A stretch of DNA of 64,000 nt. Origin: CAIKLP01 sp039798705 (lineage in GTDB: Bacteria; Bacteroidota; Bacteroidia; Sphingobacteriales; Sphingobacteriaceae). The position numbers and the translations under genes were made by a program. The notes beneath the pieces are model-generated. The model was not told the DNA's origin. It made no database searches and worked only from the letters and a program-made list of their open reading frames with translations. Shown in pieces: positions 1-9,373 of the stretch; positions within the stretch are counted from its first letter, which is position 1; every line of letters begins with the position of its first letter. The stretch spans positions 1-64,000 of the forward strand of contig JBDKFN010000001.1 of assembly GCA_039798705.1 (NCBI GenBank). Reading direction: 5' to 3'.

Positions 1-66
1 ATTATTACTGGCTGTTTTTTTATTTTAATAAGCTGATATTTCATTAAATTAGCAAAAAACAAAACA

Positions 67-576
67 ATGAAAGCAAATAAAATAACCCTTCTCTTTTTAT
101 TTATCTGTACCGTATTAAGTGTAAACGCACAAGATAAATTACCTGCAGTAAATGTAAAAACAATTGATGGTGCAACATTCAATACAGCAAGCATTAATAA
201 TAATGGACAACCAATCATAATTGATTTCTGGGCTACTTGGTGTAAACCATGTGTGCAAGAATTAACAGCTATCTCTGATCTTTATGAAGACTGGCAAAAA
301 ACAACTGGAGTTAAAATTTATGCGGTTTCAATTGACGATGCTAGAAACTCTGCAAGGGTTAAGCCTTTTGTAAATGCACGTGGATGGGAGTATCAAATAC
401 TATTAGATCCTAATGCAGACTTAAAGCGTGCAATGAATGTTGGAGATATTCCCCATACATTTTTAATCAATGGAAAAGGTGAAATTATATTTCAACATGC
501 AGGTTACGCACCAGGTGATGAAAACGAATTGTATGAAAAATTATTAGAAAGCGTTAAGGCTAATGCTGTAAAATAA
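67..576 (+). CDS. TlpA-like secreted thioredoxin-fold protein
   Basis: A 169-residue thioredoxin-fold protein with an N-terminal signal peptide (hydrophobic residues about 7-20, ending VNAQ). The redox motif WCKPC lies at residues 58-62 inside the typical FWATWC context, and the cis-proline segment DIPHTF follows near residue 138. The family (TlpA/ResA-like) reduces or oxidises disulfides in the periplasm or on exported proteins. It is the first gene of a tight operon: 5 bp before the DUF6029 gene, which is 4 bp before an Omp28-like gene that carries its own CxxC. It may therefore keep the thiols of that lipoprotein in the right state; this is inference. Family and location are well supported; the substrate is unknown. 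The promoter probably lies before the window. Confidence 0.9.
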   Translation: MKANKITLLFLFICTVLSVNAQDKLPAVNVKTIDGATFNTASINNNGQPIIIDFWATWCKPCVQELTAISDLYEDWQKTTGVKIYAVSIDDARNSARVKPFVNARGWEYQILLDPNADLKRAMNVGDIPHTFLINGKGEIIFQHAGYAPGDENELYEKLLESVKANAVK

Positions 577-581
577 ATAAT

Positions 582-2231
582 ATGAAAAAAATATTTTATG
601 TGCTAGCAATCATTTTATTAGTTAATAATAAAATAACTGCACAAGAAAACAATAAATTAAGTTCAGGCGAAATTCATGGGAATTTTCAAATGATGGCTCA
701 AAACTATTTAGTAGACTCTACTATTGGTGCAAAAGCTGTTAACGAAAAAATACGCATGAATAGTTTTGCAAACTTAAATTTCATAAAAGGGAATTTCAAA
801 GCAGGTATACGCTATGAGTCTTATGAGAAAGCCTTATTAGGGTTTGACCCTAGGTATAATGGAAGTGATATTACTTACCGTTATGCAACATATACAAATG
901 ATGATTTAGAATTTACCATTGGTAATTTTTACGAACAATTTGGTTCCGGATTAATTTTCAGAAGTTATGAAGAACGTGGTTTAGGAATAGATAATGCAAT
1001 GGATGGTATTAGGGTAAAATACAAACCAACAAATGGAGTATACCTAAAAGGTATAGTTGGTAAACAGCGTTTTTACTTTGCAAAAGGAGAAGGAATTGTA
1101 AGAGGATTAGATGCTGAATTTAATTTAAATGAAATTTTTAGCAACTTTTTACCTGAGTTTAATCCAGCAAATGCACGCTATACTTATATCTTAGGAGGGA
1201 GTATGGTTGGTAAATATCAAGCAGATAACGACCCCATAAGAATATTACCTGAAAATGTTGCTGCCTTTTCAGGAAGGTTCAATTTCATTTCTGATAAATT
1301 TAATTTTTACACAGAATATGCAAACAAAATTAATGACCCTAGTTTAACCAATGGATTTATTTATAAAAGAGGAGAAGCATTGTTTTTAAGTGCTAATTAT
1401 TCTGTTAAAGGTTTTAGTTTGTCTGCATCTGCAAAAAGAGTTGACAATATGGATTTTCGATCTGATAGAAATGCAGATGTAAATAATTTAACTTTAAGCT
1501 TTTTACCTGCAATAAGTAAACAACATACCTATGCACTTCCTGCATTTTATCCATATGCAACACAGCCTTTAGGAGAAATGGGTGAACAATTTGAAGTATC
1601 CTATAATTTCAAAAAAGGATCAAAATTAGGAGGTAAATACGGCACATTGGTTACTTTCAATTTTTCAAATGCGACTAATTTAGATACTACACAAACAAGT
1701 AATGAGCAAGGATACACTGCAAAGTTTTGGTCTAAAGGGAAAACATTGTTATACAGAGATCTTAACTTAGAAGTCGTTAAAAAAATAAGTCCAAAATTGA
1801 AAACTACATATACCTATATGTATCAAGTTTTCAATAAAGATAAAGTACAAAACGTTTCTGGTTACGGAACGGTATATGCACACATTGCTGTTTTTGAAAC
1901 TCAATATAAAATCAACAGTAAAAATACATTTCGCGCAGAATTACAAAGTTTAAGAACAAAACAAGATTTTGGTGATTGGGCTGTAGCATTAGCAGAATAT
2001 ACTGTTTCACCACATTGGTTCTTTGCTGCATTAGATCAATATAATTATGGAAATGCAAAAGAAGAAAAGCGTGCACACTATTTTAGTGGCAGTTTTGGTT
2101 ACACAAAAAATGCAACAAGATTTATACTTGGTTATGGAAAACAACGTGAAGGTTATTTATGTGTAGGTGGCGTTTGTAGGTTAATACCTGCATCATACGG
2201 CTTATCTTTATCAATCAGTAGTACTTTTTAA
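582..2231 (+). CDS. DUF6029-type outer-membrane beta-barrel protein
   Basis: A 549-residue protein with a signal peptide (residues 1-20, ending ITAQ). The rest is rich in alternating aromatic and polar segments and ends in ISSTF, a terminal Phe as in outer-membrane beta-barrels. It resembles the DUF6029 proteins that in Bacteroidota lie between a TlpA-like thioredoxin and an Omp28 protein. No enzymatic motif is visible. The likely location is the outer membrane, perhaps as a porin-like barrel; function is unknown. The start is chosen at ATG 582 because the signal peptide begins there directly after the upstream stop. It is co-transcribed with both neighbours, judging by the 4-5 bp gaps. Confidence 0.75.
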   Translation: MKKIFYVLAIILLVNNKITAQENNKLSSGEIHGNFQMMAQNYLVDSTIGAKAVNEKIRMNSFANLNFIKGNFKAGIRYESYEKALLGFDPRYNGSDITYRYATYTNDDLEFTIGNFYEQFGSGLIFRSYEERGLGIDNAMDGIRVKYKPTNGVYLKGIVGKQRFYFAKGEGIVRGLDAEFNLNEIFSNFLPEFNPANARYTYILGGSMVGKYQADNDPIRILPENVAAFSGRFNFISDKFNFYTEYANKINDPSLTNGFIYKRGEALFLSANYSVKGFSLSASAKRVDNMDFRSDRNADVNNLTLSFLPAISKQHTYALPAFYPYATQPLGEMGEQFEVSYNFKKGSKLGGKYGTLVTFNFSNATNLDTTQTSNEQGYTAKFWSKGKTLLYRDLNLEVVKKISPKLKTTYTYMYQVFNKDKVQNVSGYGTVYAHIAVFETQYKINSKNTFRAELQSLRTKQDFGDWAVALAEYTVSPHWFFAALDQYNYGNAKEEKRAHYFSGSFGYTKNATRFILGYGKQREGYLCVGGVCRLIPASYGLSLSISSTF

Positions 2232-2235
2232 TTCA

Positions 2236-3093
2236 ATGAAAATGAAAAATATAATTTTATTGGTTTACTCTTTTTTATTCGTTTTTGCCATTTCAGCTTG
2301 CGATGAAATTACTGGACCATATACCGAAGATGTAAATGTTACAGAAGGTGGTCGTAAAATTTTATTAGAAGATTTTACAGGTCACGAATGTGGAAATTGC
2401 CCAAATGGTGGTTTAGAAGCAGCAAAATTAGACTCTATTTACAAAGGACGTGTAATAGTTGTTGCCACTCATTGTAGCTTCTTTGCGGATACTAACAAAT
2501 CGGGTAAGTTCAGCTATAATTTTAAAACTCCAGTTGGTGATGAATTAGATCAATTTTTCTCTATTGAAACAGCAGGTTTACCTAAAGGAATGGTAAATAG
2601 ACAAGCAAAAGATGGCGACTACAGTATCTATTCTAATAGATTATTAAATTATACAGAGTGGGCATCAAGTGTCGCAATGGAATTAAATAAAGAAGCTGCT
2701 GTTAATTTAAATTTGTCTAAAAATTACGATACCCTAAGTAGAAGTTTAAGTCTTGATGTAGAAGTAGAATATTTAACAAAGGGAAATATCAATCAACAAT
2801 TAGTGGTTTACCTAGTGGAAGATAGTGTGATCAATTGGCAAAAATGGTATGGACATATACCTGAAGACATTCCAAATTTTGCCCATAGGCATGTGCTAAG
2901 AAAAAGCTTGAATGGTACATGGGGCGATCGTTTGAGCGGTTCAATTAAATCTGTAGGCCAAACAATATCTATGTCATTCAATACAACTATAAGTGCAAAA
3001 TACAATCAGAAACACTGTTATATTGTTGCGTTTGTACAAAACAATTTAACTAAAGAAATATTGCAAGTAGAAGAAATAAAATTAATAGAATAA
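2236..3093 (+). CDS. Omp28-related outer membrane lipoprotein
   Basis: A 285-residue protein with a lipoprotein signal peptide. The lipobox ISAC places the acylated cysteine at residue 22, and a second possible start is Met3. The segment LLEDFTGHECGNCP (residues 43-56) is the hallmark of Omp28-like proteins, whose N-terminal half resembles a thioredoxin fold with CxxC (C52, C55). The C-terminal half is beta-rich. Omp28 of Porphyromonas gingivalis is a surface-exposed lipoprotein; its biochemical role is not settled. Its place after a TlpA-like thioredoxin suggests that the CxxC takes part in thiol exchange, which is inference. The operon ends here at a strong bidirectional terminator. Confidence 0.85.
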   Translation: MKMKNIILLVYSFLFVFAISACDEITGPYTEDVNVTEGGRKILLEDFTGHECGNCPNGGLEAAKLDSIYKGRVIVVATHCSFFADTNKSGKFSYNFKTPVGDELDQFFSIETAGLPKGMVNRQAKDGDYSIYSNRLLNYTEWASSVAMELNKEAAVNLNLSKNYDTLSRSLSLDVEVEYLTKGNINQQLVVYLVEDSVINWQKWYGHIPEDIPNFAHRHVLRKSLNGTWGDRLSGSIKSVGQTISMSFNTTISAKYNQKHCYIVAFVQNNLTKEILQVEEIKLIE

Positions 3094-3123
3094 AAAAAGG
3101 CCTCTAATTAGAGGCCTTTTTTT
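3094..3123. terminator. Bidirectional intrinsic terminator
   Basis: A perfect palindrome GGCCTCTAATTAGAGGCC (3099-3116) is flanked by an A run on the left and a T run on the right. It works as a hairpin plus U tract on both strands, ending the Omp28 operon from the left and the amidohydrolase operon from the right. It is the only true terminator between convergent genes in this window. Confidence 0.9.
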
Positions 3124-4390
3124 ATTTAGCAATTCCATATTTCTTTAAATATTTTTCGTTGAGTTCGTCTTGGTTATTTCTAAGATTGACCTCAATTCCT
3201 TGTATCCATGCGCCTTCTACTTTAGCGTATTTCATGTCTAATAGGTCTCCAGAAGAAATTACAAAAGTTGCATCTTTTCCAACAGTTAAACTACCCAATG
3301 ATTTATCTACTCCTAAAATTTCTGCTGCTGATAAACTAACCGAACGCAAAGCCATTTCTCTTGGAACACCATATGCAGCAGTAGTTCCAGCCTCAAAAGC
3401 TAAATTACGTTGCTGCCAACTGCCTTCAATTGCAATACAATAATTAATACCTGCCTGATATAAAATAGCTGCTTTTTTATATGGTAAATCTATGTCGTCA
3501 TCATCTCTAGATGGAAGTGAGTGCGCCTTTTCTAAAATAATAGAAATATTATTTTCCTTTAAAAAAGGTGTGATTAAATGTGCATCTCTACCGCCAATAA
3601 TTACTGGAGTGATTCCAAATTCTTTTGCAAAATTCACAGCAGAGATAATATCTTTCGAAAAGTCCGCAGCTATAAATAACTTTTTATCTCCTGTAAATAA
3701 AGCGCTCATGGCTTCATATTTTAAATTAACATTTTTAGTGTTTTTTAATTCAGAATATGCTTTAGCTTCTTTAAAGAAATTAATTATTGCTGTATAATTT
3801 TTTGCTGTATTTTCTCTTTGTTCTTCTGCCGATGGAGCCCATGAAGCGCTGTATATACGCATACTTGGCCAATTTAAATGAATGCCTAAGTCTGCTTTAT
3901 AAACGGCATCTTCCCAATTCCATCCGGCTAATTTCATTAAAGAGCTTGTACCTGTTATAACTCCACCTTCTGGTACCGACATTGCAGAAAGCACACCATT
4001 ACTTCTAACCGTTGGAATTAATTTAGAGTCTGTGTTGTAAGAAATCAATGACCTAATGTTTGGATTCAACTCGCCAACTTCTCTGTAATCTAGGGTTGCA
4101 CGAACAGCTTCTACTTCTTCCAAACCCAACCTCGTTGATGGTGCAATTAATCCTGGATAAATTTCTTTACCTTTTACATCAACAACTAAAGCGGTTTTAT
4201 CATTAACATAAGCAGTCTGATTATTTTGGATAGCAACTATTTTTCCGTTTTTAACGTGTAAAATTCCGTTTTCAATAACCTCTCCATTCCCAACGTGTAT
4301 AGTAGCTCCAGAGAATATAATATTATCAGATTGCTGCGCAAATGCATAATTAACCATACACATTGCAAAAATTAATAACGTTCTTTTCAT
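3122..4390 (-). CDS. Amidohydrolase-like secreted protein with degenerate metal site
   Basis: A 422-residue protein of the imidazolonepropionase-like amidohydrolase superfamily with a signal peptide (residues 1-19, ending AFAQ). The start at 4390 is preferred over an in-frame ATG at 4459 because it gives the signal peptide and lies 10 bp after the upstream stop. The fold signature is present: IYPGLI near residue 78, and the C-terminal SLGSLTVGKDATFVI strand that returns to the beta-sandwich. However, the first metal-binding motif DxHxH reads APSTR (residues 83-87), so both histidines and the preceding Asp are missing. The protein is probably not a normal metallohydrolase. It follows the larger amidohydrolase gene directly, so the two products may form a complex in the envelope (inference). 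Confidence 0.8.
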   Translation of the reverse strand: MKRTLLIFAMCMVNYAFAQQSDNIIFSGATIHVGNGEVIENGILHVKNGKIVAIQNNQTAYVNDKTALVVDVKGKEIYPGLIAPSTRLGLEEVEAVRATLDYREVGELNPNIRSLISYNTDSKLIPTVRSNGVLSAMSVPEGGVITGTSSLMKLAGWNWEDAVYKADLGIHLNWPSMRIYSASWAPSAEEQRENTAKNYTAIINFFKEAKAYSELKNTKNVNLKYEAMSALFTGDKKLFIAADFSKDIISAVNFAKEFGITPVIIGGRDAHLITPFLKENNISIILEKAHSLPSRDDDDIDLPYKKAAILYQAGINYCIAIEGSWQQRNLAFEAGTTAAYGVPREMALRSVSLSAAEILGVDKSLGSLTVGKDATFVISSGDLLDMKYAKVEGAWIQGIEVNLRNNQDELNEKYLKKYGIAK

Positions 4391-4400
4391 CTTTCTAAAA

Positions 4401-7400
4401 TTAATTTGACATTTCATTTTCCATGTCATCACAGTGATATAATTTTTTTTCTTTCGCAACAGCTTTTTGAGTTGGCATTCCTAATTTTTTAAGATCTAAC
4501 ATTTTTTGAATAATTCTTTCTCTTTCTTTAGCAATGTCTAGTCTTAATTGTAAATCTCTTTCTGCATCAAAATAAACAACCCCATCTATAATTGTCTTTT
4601 CAGGTTTTGCATAAATTGACAATGGGTTTGCATTCCATAATACCACATCGGCATCTTTACCTACTTTAATACTACCTACACGATGGTCTATGTGTAACAT
4701 TTTAGCAGGATTTAAGGTCACCAACTTCCAAGCTTCTGTTTCTGTCAAATTACCGTATTTAATGGCTTTTGCGGCTTCTTGGTTAAGTCTCCTTGCCATT
4801 TCCGCATCATCAGAATTGATCCCTGTATTCACACCTACTTTAGTAAGTATAGCGGCATTGAATGGAATAGCATCCATTACTTCATATTTGTAAGCCCACC
4901 AATCTGCAAAAGTAGATGCATTAACACCGTGTGCTTTCATTTTATCTGCTACCTTGTAACCTTCTAAAATATGTGTAAAAGTATTTACTTTAAAATGAAA
5001 TGAATCTGCAACATGCATCAACATATTTATTTCAGACTGAACATATGAATGACACGTAATAAATCTTTTCTTATTTAATATTTCAACCATCGTTTCCATT
5101 TCTAAATCAAAACGTGGTGAAATAACTTTAGCTCTTTGTGAACTATTTAGTTTAGTATAATTATACTTTTCTAATTCATATTCTTTTGCTCTGGTAAATG
5201 CATCAACATAAACTTGCTCAACACCCATGCGGGTTTGCGGAAATCTGGTTTGTTGTCTATCTCCCCAATTACTTTGTTTCACATTTTCACCCAGTGCAAA
5301 TTTGATAAATGAACTTGCTCCTTCAAATTTTAATTCTTCAGCTGTTTTACCCCATCTTAATTTTATCAATGCGCTTTGACCGCCTATTGGATTAGCCGAA
5401 CCGTGTAGCAATTGTGATGTAGTAACGCCACCCGCTAATTGTCTATAAATATTAATATCATCTGGGTCTAAAGCATCTCCAATACTTACTTCAGCTGTAT
5501 TACTTTGTGTTCCTTCATTTACACCTCTAGAAATGGCAATATGCGAATGCTCGTCTATAATTCCAGAAGTTAAATATTTACCTGTTCCATCTATTACTTT
5601 AGCTTTTGCCGCTGAAATGTTTTTTCCTATTTGAATTATTTTTCCATCATTGATTAACACATCTGTATTTAATAATACTGCTGGAGATTCATTGGTCCAA
5701 ACAGTAGCATTTTTAATGACAATTTGTTCTGGCATTAAAACATTACTAGTACCATAAGCACTAAATGGATAAATAACGGTACCCAATTTTAAATCTACAG
5801 CAGCTGGCTTAACATTCTCTAAATCAATTTTTTCGGAAGACTTTGTTTTTTTAGCTGACCAATTAAATTGTTTCCCATCTGCATAACTTCCTAGCCCTAT
5901 TAATTGATCATTTACAAAAGTTCCACTAAGTCTATACTTTCCTTTGTTTAAAGAATCTGTACTCGGATCAAAAATTATGGTTGCTTGTTTCTCAAAATAA
6001 TTAAAATTTAAAGTTAAAATGCTGCTATCAGCTTTCATGCCTTCAGCTGTAAAATCATTAAGGTCACCTTTAATTTTAATTTCTTTTAATCCAATATCAT
6101 TTTTATTTAATTGATAGGTGCCTCTAATATCAGTTGTGTTTACATTTGTAACAGTATATGCATTTCCATCAATCCAAGTAGTTAAAATTTCAGCTGATTC
6201 TTCTGAAAAAATATTTCCATTACAAACAATGAAATTTGCACGCATGCCATTTTTTAAACTTCCAATTTGATCAGATACACCCAATACATTTGCTGGCGTT
6301 TCTGTTAAAGCGGCTAAAGCAGATTCTTCCGAAAGTCCATTTTTAACAGCTATTCGGAGACTTTTTAAAAAGTCTGTAGGCTTTTTAAGGTCTGTTGTAC
6401 TTAGCATAAATTTAATGTGTGCTTTATCTAAAGCCGCAGCATTTGTAGGAGCTAATTCCCAGTTTTTTAATTCTGCTAAAGAAATATTTTGAGCATCAAG
6501 GTAATCTTCTACATCAAATATTTTAGGAAAATTTAATCCTACAATTATAGTGGGATTAATTTTTTTCAATTCATTGATTCTTTGATATTCATTACCCGAA
6601 CCTTTAAAAATATAATTGAGTTTAAATTCATTTGCAATTTTTTGCGCTCTAAAAATATCGTGCACATCTGTTACTTCAAATATTTTCAATAAACTAGCTT
6701 GCTCATTGATTGCATTTAAAGATTGATTAAACTCCACTTTATTTTTATTTTCTTTTAACCATTTTGCATCGTAATAACTTTGTCTAATTAATGCAATGCT
6801 TCCCATTAAAGATGAAGGGAAGTCTTGTTTAGAACTGCCCTTTCTAAAAGATAAGCCAGTAGCCGAATGTGCAGAGATAATAAGTAAATTGTCTCTTTCA
6901 GATGCTAAAGAAACCAAAGCAGTAGTACCCCTAAAAATACCGTCTTTTTTTAAAGTATTGACAACGGTAAATCCTTGTGATCTTAAATCTGCAGGGTCCG
7001 AATTGTTTACGCTAAAATGATCAATTGCATTATATTCACTTTTTACCGCTTCGTTCCAATGATAAGGCCCATTTTTCGTGCTGATAAAAATTGGGTCTTC
7101 AGATCCTACTTCATTTTTATTTTCAGCTAAACCATAACTTGTATAACTATCTATAAATCCAGGGTATATTATTTTATCAGAACAATTTATAATAATATAA
7201 CCTGCAGGTATAGTTAGCTTTTCATTAATATTGACAATTTTATTTCCATCAACTAACATACTTGCTTTAGGCAAAATGTGATGTGCGTCAATGTAAATCT
7301 TTGCATCAATAAGTGCGTATTTATTAGCTTTAACATCCGCAACACCATTTACTGGAAATGTTTGTTGAGCAGACGCTCTAATAGTGATTAACAGTAATAA

Positions 7401-7424
7401 ACTGTGGAATATTATTTTTTTCAT
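4401..7424 (-). CDS. Tandem-domain secreted amidohydrolase (one active, one degenerate domain)
   Basis: A 1,007-residue secreted protein (signal peptide 1-20, ending ASAQ) with two amidohydrolase domains. In the N-terminal domain (about 25-430) the DxHxH motif is DSYTS (92-96), with neither histidine kept. The C-terminal domain (about 575-985) has an intact site: D624-E-H626-S-H628, later His residues in CHSY and FTHILEG, and the metal Asp in NSDDAE near residue 870. Between them lies a beta-rich linker of about 140 residues. Such proteins hydrolyse cyclic amides or peptides; the substrate here cannot be told. The start at 7424 is chosen over ATG 7439 because of the signal peptide. It forms an operon with the 422-residue degenerate paralogue 10 bp downstream. 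Confidence 0.88.
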   Translation of the reverse strand: MKKIIFHSLLLLITIRASAQQTFPVNGVADVKANKYALIDAKIYIDAHHILPKASMLVDGNKIVNINEKLTIPAGYIIINCSDKIIYPGFIDSYTSYGLAENKNEVGSEDPIFISTKNGPYHWNEAVKSEYNAIDHFSVNNSDPADLRSQGFTVVNTLKKDGIFRGTTALVSLASERDNLLIISAHSATGLSFRKGSSKQDFPSSLMGSIALIRQSYYDAKWLKENKNKVEFNQSLNAINEQASLLKIFEVTDVHDIFRAQKIANEFKLNYIFKGSGNEYQRINELKKINPTIIVGLNFPKIFDVEDYLDAQNISLAELKNWELAPTNAAALDKAHIKFMLSTTDLKKPTDFLKSLRIAVKNGLSEESALAALTETPANVLGVSDQIGSLKNGMRANFIVCNGNIFSEESAEILTTWIDGNAYTVTNVNTTDIRGTYQLNKNDIGLKEIKIKGDLNDFTAEGMKADSSILTLNFNYFEKQATIIFDPSTDSLNKGKYRLSGTFVNDQLIGLGSYADGKQFNWSAKKTKSSEKIDLENVKPAAVDLKLGTVIYPFSAYGTSNVLMPEQIVIKNATVWTNESPAVLLNTDVLINDGKIIQIGKNISAAKAKVIDGTGKYLTSGIIDEHSHIAISRGVNEGTQSNTAEVSIGDALDPDDINIYRQLAGGVTTSQLLHGSANPIGGQSALIKLRWGKTAEELKFEGASSFIKFALGENVKQSNWGDRQQTRFPQTRMGVEQVYVDAFTRAKEYELEKYNYTKLNSSQRAKVISPRFDLEMETMVEILNKKRFITCHSYVQSEINMLMHVADSFHFKVNTFTHILEGYKVADKMKAHGVNASTFADWWAYKYEVMDAIPFNAAILTKVGVNTGINSDDAEMARRLNQEAAKAIKYGNLTETEAWKLVTLNPAKMLHIDHRVGSIKVGKDADVVLWNANPLSIYAKPEKTIIDGVVYFDAERDLQLRLDIAKERERIIQKMLDLKKLGMPTQKAVAKEKKLYHCDDMENEMSN

Positions 7425-7463
7425 ATGAATTACAAGCAAATCTTTTTTTCAATTGAACAGTTT

Positions 7464-7494
7464 TAAAGCTACTAAATTCTTTAAGATTTAACAA
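7464..7494 (-). promoter_or_regulatory. Promoter candidate of the amidohydrolase operon
   Basis: On the minus strand, TTG (7494-7492) and TAGCTTTA (7471-7464) are 20 bp apart, close to the Bacteroidota sigma-ABfr pattern TTTG-N19-21-TAnnTTTG with one mismatch in the -7 box. The predicted start would lie about 30 bp before the chosen ATG at 7424. This also argues against using the ATG at 7439. Confidence 0.45.
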
Positions 7495-7507
7495 TTTCTA
7501 CTATTTA

Positions 7508-7539
7508 TTTCAGCCTTATGGATTCTATGATTATATTTG
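7508..7539 (+). promoter_or_regulatory. Promoter candidate of the cytochrome c-hflX operon
   Basis: TATATTTG (7532-7539) matches the Bacteroidota -7 consensus TAnnTTTG exactly, with TTTC (7508-7511) 20 bp upstream as a near match to the -33 TTTG. The ATG at 7562 lies at a suitable distance. It is divergent from the amidohydrolase promoter candidate. Confidence 0.55.
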
Positions 7540-7561
7540 ATGAAATATAAAATCATAAAAA

Positions 7562-8206
7562 ATGACAATCATTACAACAATACACACCGCTAGTGCAATC
7601 TTGTTTATTTTAGACTATTTGGTAAAATCTGTTTTATTAGTAACCGATAATTCAAGTGCTTTAGATAAATACAAAGGATACACTAAAGTTATCAGCATGG
7701 TAATTAGTACTGTATTTTTAGTAAGTGGTATATACCTAATTAGCCAAATTGGAATGAAAACCATAGGTGGATGGTTCCATTTAAAATTAACCTTAACCAT
7801 TGTTTCTTTAGTTTTAGGTATCATTGGCTTTAAGAAAAAAAACAAAGCGATGGTATTAATCTCCGCTTTCTTTTTTGTGTATATCTATTTCTTATCTACT
7901 ACAAAATCTGTAAAGCTTAAAAAAGCAAACTTAGACGGTATAGTAACAGATACTGCTGCGGCAAACTATAATGAACTTGCACATGGTAAAGCCATTTATA
8001 TCAATAATTGTTTGAAATGTCATGGGGAAGACGGCAAAGCTGGCATCAATGGAGCTTCTAATTTAACAGCTTCAATGTGCGAAAACAGAGGCTTAGTCGG
8101 CATCATCAAACATGGTAGAAATTTAATGCCAGGATTTAAAGATCAATTATCTGAAATTGAAATCAATGCTGTTGCAACCTATGTTAAATCGCTTCGTGCA
8201 GAATAA
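7562..8206 (+). CDS. Membrane-anchored c-type cytochrome
   Basis: A 214-residue protein. The N-terminal half has about four hydrophobic segments (roughly 7-27, 42-62, 72-90, 97-112). The C-terminal half is a small cytochrome c domain with the heme motif CLKCH (150-154) and the likely axial ligand Met189 in the segment LMPGF. It is therefore a monoheme cytochrome c facing the periplasm and tied to the inner membrane by a SirB/DUF420-like helical bundle. It probably moves electrons in respiration, but its partners are not in the window. It lies 3 bp upstream of hflX, probably as one transcript, with no functional link known to me. The heme domain is certain; the name of the membrane part is not. 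Confidence 0.85.
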   Translation: MTIITTIHTASAILFILDYLVKSVLLVTDNSSALDKYKGYTKVISMVISTVFLVSGIYLISQIGMKTIGGWFHLKLTLTIVSLVLGIIGFKKKNKAMVLISAFFFVYIYFLSTTKSVKLKKANLDGIVTDTAAANYNELAHGKAIYINNCLKCHGEDGKAGINGASNLTASMCENRGLVGIIKHGRNLMPGFKDQLSEIEINAVATYVKSLRAE

Positions 8207-8209
8207 TTA

Positions 8210-9373
8210 ATGGCTAAACAACTTTATCAAACAAGTGCAGCACAAGAACGAGTAGTGCTCGTAGGAATAATTACGCCAGACGAAACCGAAGAACAAGAGA
8301 AAGAATACTTAGGAGAACTTGCATTTCTTGTAGAAACTGCAGGTGGAATTTGTATTCATCAATTTACTCAAAAAGTACAAAGACCCGATATTCGAACTTA
8401 TGTTGGAAAAGGAAAGCTAGAAGAAATCTGTGAATATGTAAAAGCAGAAGAAGCTGACATCGTAGTATTTGATGACGAATTGAGTCCATCGCAATTAAGG
8501 AATATTGAATTTGAATTAAAGTGTCGCGTATTAGATCGCAGCAGTTTAATCCTAGATATTTTTGCAAAACGTGCACAATCAGCACAAGCTAAAACACAAG
8601 TAGAATTAGCCCAATGTCAATATATGTTGCCTCGTTTAAAGCGCCTATGGACGCATTTAGAGCGACAAAAAGGGGGTATTGGTATGCGTGGACCAGGAGA
8701 ATCTCAAATAGAAACTGACCGACGCATAATTTTGCAAAAAATTACATTGCTTAAAGAAAAATTAGAAATCATCGATAAGCAAAATGAAACGCAAAGAAAA
8801 AATAGAAATGAACTTATTCGTGTTGCATTAGTAGGATACACCAACGTAGGTAAATCTACTATCATGAATATGTTAAGTAAGTCTGAAGTATTTGCTGAAA
8901 ATAAATTATTTGCAACACTTGATACAACAGTTCGAAAAGTTGTAATAGAAAATCTTCCATTTTTACTTTCTGATACCGTTGGTTTTATTCGTAAACTACC
9001 CCATCATTTAGTGGAGTGTTTTAAATCTACTTTATCGGAAGTAAAAGAAGCAGATATTTTAATGCAAGTTGTCGATATCTCACATCCAAGTTTTGAAGAG
9101 CAAATAAGCGTGGTAAACGAAACGCTGAAAGACCTTGGAGCGCTAGATAAACCAATGATTATGGTATTTAATAAGGTGGATGCATTTTATTCTGAAGATG
9201 GCGAAATGACCATAGCAGATTTTGAAAAAAGTTGGATTAGCAAAACAAATACACCTGCTATATTTATTTCTGCATTGAATAAATCAAACCTAGAAAATTT
9301 CAGAAAGTTAATTTACGATAAAGTAAAAGCACTACACGAAACACGTTATCCTAATCAAAATTTTCTATACTAA
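8210..9373 (+). CDS. hflX: GTPase HflX
   Basis: A 387-residue translation-associated GTPase that binds the large ribosomal subunit and can rescue or split stalled or hibernating ribosomes. The N-terminal HflX domain includes the family signature GGIGMRGPGESQIE (155-168). The G domain follows with the P-loop GYTNVGKST (209-217), DTVGF (G3) and NKVD (G4). Length and motif order are normal for the family. The start ATG lies 3 bp after the cytochrome stop. The stop abuts the stop of the convergent ABC transporter with no spacer and no terminator. Confidence 0.95.
   Translation: MAKQLYQTSAAQERVVLVGIITPDETEEQEKEYLGELAFLVETAGGICIHQFTQKVQRPDIRTYVGKGKLEEICEYVKAEEADIVVFDDELSPSQLRNIEFELKCRVLDRSSLILDIFAKRAQSAQAKTQVELAQCQYMLPRLKRLWTHLERQKGGIGMRGPGESQIETDRRIILQKITLLKEKLEIIDKQNETQRKNRNELIRVALVGYTNVGKSTIMNMLSKSEVFAENKLFATLDTTVRKVVIENLPFLLSDTVGFIRKLPHHLVECFKSTLSEVKEADILMQVVDISHPSFEEQISVVNETLKDLGALDKPMIMVFNKVDAFYSEDGEMTIADFEKSWISKTNTPAIFISALNKSNLENFRKLIYDKVKALHETRYPNQNFLY

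Noticed and set aside
4391..4459. Longer N terminus of the 422-residue amidohydrolase starting at 4459
   Set aside because: It would overlap the upstream gene end and place 23 unrelated residues before a clear signal peptide.
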